DNA of 38,939 nt from JANNOG01 sp050329415 (GTDB lineage Bacteria > Actinomycetota > Actinomycetes > Actinomycetales > JBBAYJ01), in assembly GCA_050329415.1 (NCBI GenBank), contig JBHJOS010000157.1:1-38939 (forward strand), given 5' to 3'. Of this stretch, positions 1 to 6,992 are shown in pieces (position 1 is the stretch's first letter; each line of letters opens with the position of its first letter). Under the pieces are notes generated by a model. The model worked only from the letters and a program-made list of their open reading frames with translations. It did no database searches and had not been told where the DNA came from. Position numbers and translations under genes: made by a program.

Positions 1-1687
1 GGGCGCCCGCCACGCTCACCAGCCCGCGGCGCACCTCCAGCGCCACCAGCTCCGGGTCCCGGGCCAGCGGGTCGCCCCACCCGCCCCCGCCCCAGGTGAC
101 GAAGTGGAGCAGCTCCCCGGCCCGCACCGGCACGTCGTGGCACTTGCTCGGCAGCACCTCGACCGACCCGTCGAGCCGCTCGACCCACTTCCGGCCCCGG
201 GCCGCCGGCTCGCCTCCGTTGACGCCCCACGGGTACGTGAGCCACCGGTCGTCGTGGATGGCGATCTCGCCGTCGGACAGGAACCGGTAGGCGACGTCGA
301 CCCCGTTGCCGCCCCGGTGCAGGCCGGCGCCGCCGGAATCGGCGACCGTCTCCCACCGCTCGATCCGCATCGGGTAGTACGACTCGAGGTACTCGCACGG
401 GATGTTGGTGAAGCTCGGCCACAGCGAGTGCCCGTCCGGCCCGTCGCCCAGCGGCCGCCCGGGGATGCCGCCGAAGCCGATGGAGTACAGCTGGAACCAC
501 TCGCCCTTCTCCGGCCCCTCGGAGTACCGGCCGGAGTACATGAAGTGCGGCGAGGACGAGAACCCGGCCGCGTTGAGCAGGCTCGGGTTCGTCTGGCCCA
601 GGAGGCCGCCGAGCAGGTCGAACACCCGGCCGATCCCGTGGTTGCGGCCCGACAGCGCCGCCGGATACCGAGGTTTCCAGAACGAGTCCTCGGGGATGAC
701 GACATCGACCAGGGGGTAGTAGCCGTCGTTCCAGAGGATCTGCGGGTCCGCCACGGTGATCATGTAGATGCCGAAGAACATCCGGACGAGGTTCTCGTTG
801 ATGTAGTAGTTCACCGGACCGCGCGCCTGAGGGGAGGAGCCGGTGAAGTCCAGGGTCACCTTGTCGCCGCGACGGGTGAGTGAGAGCTTCAGCTCGTAAG
901 GGCCGTACCCGACGCCGTCGTCGCAGATGTAGTCGGTGAACGAGATCGTCTTCCCGTCCTCGAACACCATGGCCAGCAGGGCCTTCATCGCACGGTGGTT
1001 CCGGTCGAGCAGGGCGTCCAGCGCCGACAGGTACGTCTCCACCCCGAAGCGTTCGCACATCTCCGTGACCCGGCGCTCCGCGGTGCGGCAGGCGGCGACG
1101 ATGCCGTTGAGGTCGGCCCGGTTCCAGTCCGGCTTCCTGACCTGGTTGAGGATGATGCGCAGGGCGTCGTCGTCGAGGACGCCCTTCTTGTACAGCGTGA
1201 AGGGCGGGATGACGACGCCCTCCTCGAAGATGGTCCGGGCGTCGGTCGGCATAGACGACGCCGTCTTGCCGCCGACGTCCGACATGTGACCGAACATCGC
1301 CGCCCAGCCGACGACCCGACCCTCGAAGAAGATCGGCATGACGACCAGCCAGTCGTTCGCGTGGCTGATCGCCGCCCCGCACGAGTACGGGTCCGATGTC
1401 AGGAGGACGTCGCCCTCCTCGATCGTGCCCTCGAAATTGTCGAGGAAGTCGGGGATCGACAGGCCGAACTGGCCGACGACCATCTTCCCGTCGGGGTCGC
1501 CGATGAGGGGGAACTCGTCGTGCTGCTCGCGGATCCCGGGGCTGAGTGCGGTGCGGAACAGCACCTCGTCCATCTCGTAGCGGGCATTGCGCAGAGCGTT
1601 CTCGACGAGGTCGAGCGTGACGACGTCGACCTGGTCGACCGGGATCCTGCGGACGGGCTCGGTCGCGGTCTCGATGATGCGTGCCAT
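1..1687 (-). CDS. hyuB: Hydantoinase B / acetone carboxylase alpha-type subunit (HyuB), 3' end cut by window edge
   Basis: The reading frame runs leftwards from an ATG at 1687 to the window edge, giving 562 codons without a stop. Family members are about 520-590 residues, so little is missing. It begins MARIIETATEPVRRIPVDQV and carries typical HyuB blocks: DVVTLDLVENALRNARYEMDE, then SPGIREQHDEFPLI, TSDPYSCGAAISHAND, GHMSDVGG and later NYYINENLVRMFFG. HyuB works with HyuA in ATP-dependent opening of cyclic amides (N-methylhydantoin, 5-oxoproline) or in ketone carboxylation; the substrate cannot be read from sequence. A GGGAGG ribosome site lies inside the 3' end of hyuA, only 3 bases separate the two genes, and both belong to the gntR-caiB-hyuA-hyuB operon. 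Family assignment is firm; substrate is open. Confidence 0.93.
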   Translation of the reverse strand, partial: MARIIETATEPVRRIPVDQVDVVTLDLVENALRNARYEMDEVLFRTALSPGIREQHDEFPLIGDPDGKMVVGQFGLSIPDFLDNFEGTIEEGDVLLTSDPYSCGAAISHANDWLVVMPIFFEGRVVGWAAMFGHMSDVGGKTASSMPTDARTIFEEGVVIPPFTLYKKGVLDDDALRIILNQVRKPDWNRADLNGIVAACRTAERRVTEMCERFGVETYLSALDALLDRNHRAMKALLAMVFEDGKTISFTDYICDDGVGYGPYELKLSLTRRGDKVTLDFTGSSPQARGPVNYYINENLVRMFFGIYMITVADPQILWNDGYYPLVDVVIPEDSFWKPRYPAALSGRNHGIGRVFDLLGGLLGQTNPSLLNAAGFSSSPHFMYSGRYSEGPEKGEWFQLYSIGFGGIPGRPLGDGPDGHSLWPSFTNIPCEYLESYYPMRIERWETVADSGGAGLHRGGNGVDVAYRFLSDGEIAIHDDRWLTYPWGVNGGEPAARGRKWVERLDGSVEVLPSKCHDVPVRAGELLHFVTWGGGGWGDPLARDPELVALEVRRGLVSVAGA

Positions 1688-1690
1688 GGC

Positions 1691-3763
1691 TCAGGCCTCC
1701 CAGCCGTCGGGGGTGATGAGCAGCGAACCGGAGGGGTGGACGTACGCCGCGTGGCCGGGCAGCACCAGGGTCGTCGAGTCCATCTCGGTGACGATCGCCG
1801 GCCCCGGGACGACGTTCCCGGCGGTCAGCCGGGCCCGGTCGTAGACCGCCGCCAACACCTGCTCGCCATCGACCCAGATCTCGTGGTCGGCGACCCTGGC
1901 CGCCGAGGGGTCCGGCCCGCCGGCCCCGAGGGCCTGCGTGGACACCGCCGGCCGGGGCCCGGTGACCGACGCCCGCAGGGTGACCACCTCGTGCTCGTTC
2001 GGCAGCAGGAACGAGAACAGCCGCTCGTGCTCGGCGTCGAACGCCCCGGCGATCGCCGCCAGCCCCGCTCCGGCCCCGTCGAACGCCGCGAGGTCCACGG
2101 TCACCGGGATCTCGAAGCCTTGCCCGTGGTAGCGCATGTCGATGCTGTGGGCGACCGACAGGTCGGCCTCGTCGACTCCCTCGGCCCGCAGCGTGGCGCG
2201 GGCCTGGTCGGCCAGTTCCGCCAGCGTCGTGCGGAGGTCGTCGTCGGAGGTGTCGGAGAACCGGCGGATGTAGGTGCGGGCCGACTCGTCCCGCAGCGAG
2301 GTCGTGGCGTCGCCGTAGGCGCACAGCACGCCCGGGCTGGGTGGGATCAGGACCGGCCAGGCCCCGGTGAGCCTCCCGAGCGCGTTGGCGTGCAGCGGCC
2401 CGGCACCCCCGAAGGCCACGAGTGCGAAGTCCCGGGGGTCGAAGCCCTGCTGGACCGAGACCAGCCGCAGCGCACCGAACATGTTCTCGTTGACGATGTC
2501 GACGATCCCCGCGGCGGCCTCCTCGACGCTGCTCAGCGAGGTGGCCTCGGCGATCGTCGCCACCGCCGCCCGCGCCCGCTCGACGTCTAGCTCGATCTCC
2601 CCGCCGGCCAGGGACGGCGGCAGGTACCCGAGGACGACGTCGGCGTCGGTGACCGTGGGCGCTTCGCCGCCCTTGCCGTAGGCGGCCGGCCCGGGCACCG
2701 CGCCGGCGGACATCGGCCCGACCCGCAGCGCCTGGGTGAGCGGCGGGACATGGGCGATCGACCCCCCGCCGGCCCCGACCGTGCGAACGTCGACGCTGGC
2801 GACCCGGACGTCGAGGTCGCCGACCCGGGTCTGGCGGCCGATCCTGGGTGCCAGTCCCTGGACCAGGGCGACGTCGGTGCTGGTGCCACCCATGTCGAAG
2901 GTCAGCAGGTGCTCGAAGCCGGCCTGTCGCGCTGCCCAGATCGCGCCGGTGACCCCGCCCGCGGGTCCCGACAGCAGCATGGTCACCGGGTTGTCGGCGG
3001 CGACGGCGGGCGAGGCCAGCCCGCCGTCGCTGCGCAGGATGTACAGCCGGCCGTCGACGCCGCCCTCGCGCAGCTTCGACTCCAGGTTCCCCACGTACCG
3101 CGCGACCTGCGGCTGCACGTAGGCGTTGGCGACCGTGGTGAGGGTGCGCTCGTACTCCCGCAGCTCCGGCAGGACGTGGCTGGACAGCGACACCGGGACC
3201 TCGCCGCCCAGCTCCTCGGCGGCGATCACGCCGATCTGCTTCTCGTGGTCCCCGTTGGCGAATGAGTTGATCAGCGAGACTGACAGTGCCTCGACCCCGT
3301 GCCGCTTGAGCCGACGGATCTTGCGCCGGACGTCCTCGGTGTCGAGTGCGGTGACGACCGTTCCGTCGCTGCCCACCCGCTCGACCGCCTCCACGGTGTC
3401 CTCCAGGGCCGCCAATGGTTCGGGCTTGGGCCAGATGATCCAGCCGGCGAGGCCACCGGGGACGAAGGAGCGGGCGATCTGGAGGACCTGCCGGAACCCC
3501 TGGGTCGTCACGAGGCCGACCCGGGCACCCTTGCCCTCGAGGATGGCGTTGGTGGCGACGGTGGTGCCGTGGAGCACCTCGTCGAGGTCGCCGAGGCCGA
3601 TGCCGGCCTCGGCGCACACCTGCTCGATGCCACGGAGCACGCCCTCGGACTGGTCGTGCGGCGTCGAGGCGGTCTTGGCGCGCCACGTCGTGGCGGAGCC
3701 GGTGTCGATGAGCAGGACGTCGGTGAACGTGCCTCCGACGTCGACGCCCAGGCGGTATGGCAT
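1691..3763 (-). CDS. hyuA: Hydantoinase A / 5-oxoprolinase-type ATPase subunit (HyuA)
   Basis: A 690-residue protein, the normal length for HyuA/acetone carboxylase beta. The N-terminal nucleotide-binding signature GVDVGGTFTDV is at residues 6-16, followed by LHGTTVATNAILEGKGA around residues 63-79. The central block has LSGPAGGVTGA, then FDMGGTSTDVALV and GAGGGSIA, the ASKHA-fold phosphate and adenosine loops. The C-terminal part has FGGAGPLHA and PGPAIVTEMDSTTLV. HyuA binds and hydrolyses ATP and, with HyuB, activates a cyclic amide or a ketone plus bicarbonate. The start at 3763 has an AGGGAGG site 7 bases upstream. It lies 41 bases after the CaiB gene and 3 bases before hyuB. Whether the complex is a hydantoinase, oxoprolinase or carboxylase is undecided. 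Confidence 0.94.
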   Translation of the reverse strand: MPYRLGVDVGGTFTDVLLIDTGSATTWRAKTASTPHDQSEGVLRGIEQVCAEAGIGLGDLDEVLHGTTVATNAILEGKGARVGLVTTQGFRQVLQIARSFVPGGLAGWIIWPKPEPLAALEDTVEAVERVGSDGTVVTALDTEDVRRKIRRLKRHGVEALSVSLINSFANGDHEKQIGVIAAEELGGEVPVSLSSHVLPELREYERTLTTVANAYVQPQVARYVGNLESKLREGGVDGRLYILRSDGGLASPAVAADNPVTMLLSGPAGGVTGAIWAARQAGFEHLLTFDMGGTSTDVALVQGLAPRIGRQTRVGDLDVRVASVDVRTVGAGGGSIAHVPPLTQALRVGPMSAGAVPGPAAYGKGGEAPTVTDADVVLGYLPPSLAGGEIELDVERARAAVATIAEATSLSSVEEAAAGIVDIVNENMFGALRLVSVQQGFDPRDFALVAFGGAGPLHANALGRLTGAWPVLIPPSPGVLCAYGDATTSLRDESARTYIRRFSDTSDDDLRTTLAELADQARATLRAEGVDEADLSVAHSIDMRYHGQGFEIPVTVDLAAFDGAGAGLAAIAGAFDAEHERLFSFLLPNEHEVVTLRASVTGPRPAVSTQALGAGGPDPSAARVADHEIWVDGEQVLAAVYDRARLTAGNVVPGPAIVTEMDSTTLVLPGHAAYVHPSGSLLITPDGWEA

Positions 3764-3804
3764 CGTTGCCTCCCTGTCGGTTCCTCAGGTGGTGCCCGGA
3801 GGGG

Positions 3805-5028
3805 TCACACGACCCCCTCCGCTCGCAGGTGTTCCAGGTCCTCGGGGGTGAGGCCCAGCAGGTCGAGGTAGACCTCGTCGTTGTGGCGGCCCAGGTCGGG
3901 GCCGGGGGTGCGGACCCGGCCGGGGGTGGCGGACAGCTTCGGCGCGACGTTCTGCATCGGGATCTCGCCGAAGTCGGGGTGGGCGAGGCGCACGATCGCC
4001 TCGCGGGCGGCGAAGTGGGGGTCGGTGAGCATGTCCTTCGCCCGGTAGATGCGCCCGGCCGCGACTCCGGCCTCGGCCAGGCGCGCCAGCAGGTCGTCCG
4101 CCGCCACCGTGGCGGTCCAGGCGGCGATCAGCCCGTCCAGCTCGTCGGCGTGCGCGCCCCGCGCCGAGTGGGTGGCGTACCGGGGGTCCTCGGCCAGCTC
4201 TGGGCGGTCCATGACCTGCGCCAGCCGGGCGAACACCGAGTCCTGGTTCGCGGCGACGAGCACCATCTCGCCGTCGGCGGTCGGGTAGGCGTTGCTGGGG
4301 GCGACATTGGGCAGCACCGAACCGGTGCGCTCGCGCTGGTAGCCGGCCACCTCCCATTCCGGGACCAGCGACTCCATCATGGCGAGCACGGCTTCGTAGA
4401 TCGCCGAGTCGACAACCTGCCCGCGCCCGGTCCGGTCCCGCTCGCGCAGCGCCACCAGCGTGCCGATGGTCGCGAAGGTCGCCGCCAGGGAGTCGCCGAT
4501 CGAGATCCCGGCCCGGGCGGGCGGGCGGTCCGGGTCGCCGACGACGTACCGCAGCCCGCCCATCGCCTCGCCGATCGACCCGTAACCGGCCCGCGGCGCG
4601 TACGGCCCGGTCTGGCCGAACCCGGTGACCCGGGTGACGACCAGCCCCGGGTTCACCTCCCACAGCTGCTCGGGGCCCAGCCCCCAGCGCTCCAGCGTGC
4701 CCGGCCGGAAGTTCTCCAGGAGCACGTCGGAGCGGGCCACGAGGCGGCGCACCAGCTCCTGCCCCTCGGGGTGACGCAGGTTGCACGTGACGGAGCGCTT
4801 GTTGCGGGCGACCACCGGCCACCACAGGGACTGGCCGTGCGGCTTCTCCCGGCCCCACTGCCGCATCGGGTCGCCCCGGCCGGGGTCCTCCAGCTTGACG
4901 ACATCGGCGCCGAAGTCGCCGAGCAGCTGCCCGCAGAACGGCCCGGCCAGCAACTGGCCGACCTCGAGGACACGGACGTCGGCGAGCGGCAGCCGCTCGC
5001 CGGCCGGCACTCCCGGGCTGTCGGTCAC
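3805..5028 (-). CDS. CaiB/BaiF family (type III) CoA-transferase
   Basis: A 407-residue protein, typical of family III CoA-transferases, which move CoA between an acyl-CoA and a free carboxylate through an aspartyl-CoA intermediate. Visible blocks: LADVRVLEVGQLLAGPFCGQ at the N-terminus, LGDFGADVVKLEDPGRGDPMR, KRSVTCNLRHPEG, SDVLLENFRPGTLERWGLG, and GFGQTGPYAPRAGY. The probable catalytic Asp is D179 in ARAGISIGDSLAA. The GTG start at 5028 overlaps the TGA of the upstream GntR gene by four bases (GTGA), which implies translational coupling; a longer frame upstream exists only because no stop occurs in that phase. Neighbouring hyuAB and HMG-CoA lyase suggest that it activates an organic acid, possibly a 3-hydroxy-3-methylglutarate-like one as human SUGCT of the same family does. 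The substrate is inference. Confidence 0.93.
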   Translation of the reverse strand: MTDSPGVPAGERLPLADVRVLEVGQLLAGPFCGQLLGDFGADVVKLEDPGRGDPMRQWGREKPHGQSLWWPVVARNKRSVTCNLRHPEGQELVRRLVARSDVLLENFRPGTLERWGLGPEQLWEVNPGLVVTRVTGFGQTGPYAPRAGYGSIGEAMGGLRYVVGDPDRPPARAGISIGDSLAATFATIGTLVALRERDRTGRGQVVDSAIYEAVLAMMESLVPEWEVAGYQRERTGSVLPNVAPSNAYPTADGEMVLVAANQDSVFARLAQVMDRPELAEDPRYATHSARGAHADELDGLIAAWTATVAADDLLARLAEAGVAAGRIYRAKDMLTDPHFAAREAIVRLAHPDFGEIPMQNVAPKLSATPGRVRTPGPDLGRHNDEVYLDLLGLTPEDLEHLRAEGVV

Positions 5029-5708
5029 GGGGAGGTCGCTCCTTCGGGTCGGTCGGTGTCTGGTCGCCACCGCGGGCCGAGCAGGGACGCGCGAGCGGAG
5101 TACAGGTGGCTGCGCATGACGGCCTCGGCCCACAGCCCGTCCCGGGCACGCAGCGCGGCGACGATCTCGCAGTGGTGGTTGACGCTGCGCCGCAGCGCGG
5201 CCGCGTCGAAGCCGTGCAGCGTGCGCAGCACCGCCGCGGTGTGGACGAGGCCGTCGACAGTGCCGGGCAGCACGGCGCCGCCGGTGGCGGCGATGACCGC
5301 GCCGTGGAAGCGGGCGTTCAGCACGTACACCCGGTCGAGGTCCTGTCCGGGTCCCGGCTCGGCGTGCCGGGCGATGTCCTCGGCGACCGCCTCGAGCTCG
5401 TCCAGCGCGGCGTCCGTGACCCGGTCGGCCGCGAGCCGCGCCGCGAGGCCCTCGACCTGGGCGCGCAACTCGAAGACCTGGTCCAGGTCCGCGTCGTCGT
5501 GCAGGATCACCCGCGCGCCCTTGTTGGGCGTGATCTCGACGAGGCCCTCGGCCGACAGCCGGCGCAGCGCCTCGCGCACCGGCGTCCGGCTCACGCCGAG
5601 TGCCTGCGCCAGCTCGACCTCGCCGAGCCGGTCGCCGGGACCGTAGGCGCCGCCGACGATGAGGTCGCGCACGGCGTCCACCATCGTCGGGCCGGTCGGC
5701 GTCGCCAT
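5025..5708 (-). CDS. GntR-family transcriptional regulator, FCD subfamily
   Basis: The product is 227 residues. A winged helix-turn-helix occupies about residues 5-68, with GPGDRLGEVELAQALGVS followed by RTPVREALRRLSAEGLVEI, the standard GntR signature. The C-terminal all-helical FCD domain keeps candidate metal-binding histidines in RFHGAVIAATG, NHHCEIVAAL and SHLYSARASL, so it probably binds a carboxylate through a metal. The ATG at 5708 is preceded by GGGAGAG at a good distance; an alternative ATG at 5729 lacks a clear site. It is the first gene of the leftward operon and is divergent from the HMG-CoA lyase gene. It therefore most likely represses both units from the 5709-5824 region until a pathway acid is present. 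Confidence 0.92.
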   Translation of the reverse strand: MATPTGPTMVDAVRDLIVGGAYGPGDRLGEVELAQALGVSRTPVREALRRLSAEGLVEITPNKGARVILHDDADLDQVFELRAQVEGLAARLAADRVTDAALDELEAVAEDIARHAEPGPGQDLDRVYVLNARFHGAVIAATGGAVLPGTVDGLVHTAAVLRTLHGFDAAALRRSVNHHCEIVAALRARDGLWAEAVMRSHLYSARASLLGPRWRPDTDRPEGATSP

Positions 5709-5760
5709 GCGGGCTCTCCCAGAGATCAACGATGAAGTGCACGCAACCTAGGCACTCGAT

Positions 5761-5779
5761 CGGGTCCTGACAAGACCCG
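5761..5779. promoter_or_regulatory. Inverted repeat in divergent promoter region
   Basis: CGGGTC at 5761-5766 and GACCCG at 5774-5779 form a perfect 6-base inverted repeat with a 7-base spacer between the GntR gene and the HMG-CoA lyase gene. It may be an operator or a short leader hairpin. Only the symmetry is seen. Confidence 0.35.
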
Positions 5780-5799
5780 GGCGCGACATCTGCCCGTCA

Positions 5800-5809
5800 T
5801 TGCATACAA
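5800..5809. promoter_or_regulatory. Candidate FCD-regulator operator (TTGCATACAA)
   Basis: TTGCATACAA, symmetric as TTG-YATR-CAA, lies 15 bases upstream of the HMG-CoA lyase start and within the region shared with the divergent GntR gene. GntR/FadR-type regulators commonly bind short TNGTNNNACNA-like palindromes, and this is the only local A+T-rich palindrome of that style. The link to the adjacent regulator is inference. Confidence 0.4.
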
Positions 5810-5824
5810 CCCGCGGCTTCTGTC

Positions 5825-6778
5825 ATGGTGATGGACATGTCCATCGACACCGCCGTCGAGGCCGTCGAGGTCGTCGAGGTCGTCGAGGTCGGCCCCCGGG
5901 ACGGCCTGCAGAACGAGCGGGCCGTCCTCGACGTCGCCACCCGGATCGCCTTCGTCGCGGCGCTCGTCGAGGCCGGGCTGCGGCGGATCGAGACCGTGTC
6001 CTTCGTCAACCCCGCCCGGGTGCCCCAGATGGCCGGGGCGGAGGAGATCATGGCCGGCGTCCCCCGGACCGCCCCCGACGGGACCCCGGTCCGCCACATC
6101 GGCCTGGTCCTCAACGAGCGCGGCCTGGACCGCGCGCTGGCCGCCGGGGTGGACGAGGTCAACCTCGTCGCCATCACGACCGACGAGTTCTCGGTACGCA
6201 ACCAGGGCGCCGGCGTCGCCGACGTGCTCGCCGCCACCGGCCGCATGCTGGCGTCGGCCCGGGCCGCCGGCGTGCCGGCGTCGGTCACCGTGTCGGCCGC
6301 GTTCGGCTGCCCCTTCACCGGCGAGGTGACGAGCGAGCAGGTGATGCGGGTCGTGCGCGAGGTGCTGCCGGGGGAGCCGGCCGAGCTGGCCCTGGCCGAC
6401 ACCATCGGCGTCGGCGTGCCCGCCGACGTCCGGCGCCTGGTGGCCGCGGTGCGTGCCGAGTCCGACGTGCCGCTGCGGGCGCACTTCCACAACACCCGCA
6501 ACACCGGCTACGCCAATGCCCTGGCCGCCGTCGAGGTCGGGGTCACGGCGCTGGACGCCTCGTCCGGCGGGTTCGGCGGCTGCCCGTTCGCTCCGGCCGC
6601 CACCGGCAACATCGCCACCGAGGACCTCGTCTACGCGCTGCGGCGCAGCGGGATCGACACCGGCCTCGACGTCACCGCCCTCACCCGCCCCGCCCGGTTC
6701 GCCGCCGCCGCCCTCGGAGCCGACGTCCCCGGCCTGCTCGCCCGGGCCGGCGACTTCCCCGCGCCCCGGGAGAGCTGA
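5825..6778 (+). CDS. Hydroxymethylglutaryl-CoA lyase family protein
   Basis: A 317-residue member of the HMGL-like TIM-barrel family. The family signature EVGPRDGLQNE is near residue 21. The metal-binding histidine pair is in AHFHNTRNTGYAN (H220, H222), and the mobile catalytic-cysteine loop is GGFGGCPFAPAATGN (C253). These are the full active-site elements of HMG-CoA lyase, which splits 3-hydroxy-3-methylglutaryl-CoA into acetyl-CoA and acetoacetate; close relatives cleave other tertiary 3-hydroxyacyl-CoAs. Three ATG codons (5825, 5831, 5837) could start it, and none has a strong ribosome site. The N-terminus contains an unusual Val-Glu repeat. It is divergent from the gntR-caiB-hyuAB operon, and the CaiB enzyme could supply its CoA thioester. 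Confidence 0.92.
   Translation: MVMDMSIDTAVEAVEVVEVVEVGPRDGLQNERAVLDVATRIAFVAALVEAGLRRIETVSFVNPARVPQMAGAEEIMAGVPRTAPDGTPVRHIGLVLNERGLDRALAAGVDEVNLVAITTDEFSVRNQGAGVADVLAATGRMLASARAAGVPASVTVSAAFGCPFTGEVTSEQVMRVVREVLPGEPAELALADTIGVGVPADVRRLVAAVRAESDVPLRAHFHNTRNTGYANALAAVEVGVTALDASSGGFGGCPFAPAATGNIATEDLVYALRRSGIDTGLDVTALTRPARFAAAALGADVPGLLARAGDFPAPRES
5855..5890 (+). repeat. Four 9-bp tandem units in the HMG-CoA lyase N-terminus
   Basis: The unit GTCGAGGYC occurs four times head to tail and encodes repeated Val-Glu-Ala/Val just before the conserved GPRDGLQNE block. Because the unit is 9 bp, copy-number change would keep the reading frame. Confidence 0.8.
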
Positions 6779-6802
6779 CGCCGGCCCCTGTCGCCGTCAG
6801 GG

Positions 6803-6916
6803 TGGTCAGGTCGGCCAGGAGTCGGCCCCAGCGATCGCCCGCCGCGCGGTCGACGGCCACGATCCGTGCGTGGAAGCGCTCCGGGTCCGGCGATGCCACT
6901 CGTCCGTCGAGACCAC
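6803..6916 (-). pseudogene. Remnant of a VapC/FitB-like PIN-domain toxin gene (C-terminal fragment)
   Basis: On the minus strand this short stretch reads RGLDGRVASPDPERFHARIV followed by AVDRAAGDRWGRLLADL. That resembles the C-terminal half of FitB-type VapC toxins (a WLD..V...F..RI.PVD..VA.RWGRL pattern). No start, no N-terminal PIN acidic motif and no continuation to the usual D-LIAATA block is visible, and the stretch is too short for a gene. It sits between the HMG-CoA lyase stop and the GGDEF-EAL gene. The resemblance is by eye, and chance similarity in G+C-rich DNA is possible. Confidence 0.33.
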
Positions 6917-6992
6917 GACCGCCGTCTCGCGGTCGGGCGGTGTTCCACGACCTCCGCTCAAGCCGCCGCCGCCAGGCGTCGACACGACGAGC

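Noticed and set aside
16..705. Long minus-strand frame of Arg/Ser-rich text
   Set aside because: It is an out-of-phase shadow of hyuB; composition is typical of wrong-frame G+C-rich DNA.
995..2590. Long plus-strand open frame across hyuB and hyuA
   Set aside because: Antisense shadow with Arg/Asp/Val-rich low-information text; the opposite strand encodes clear family motifs.
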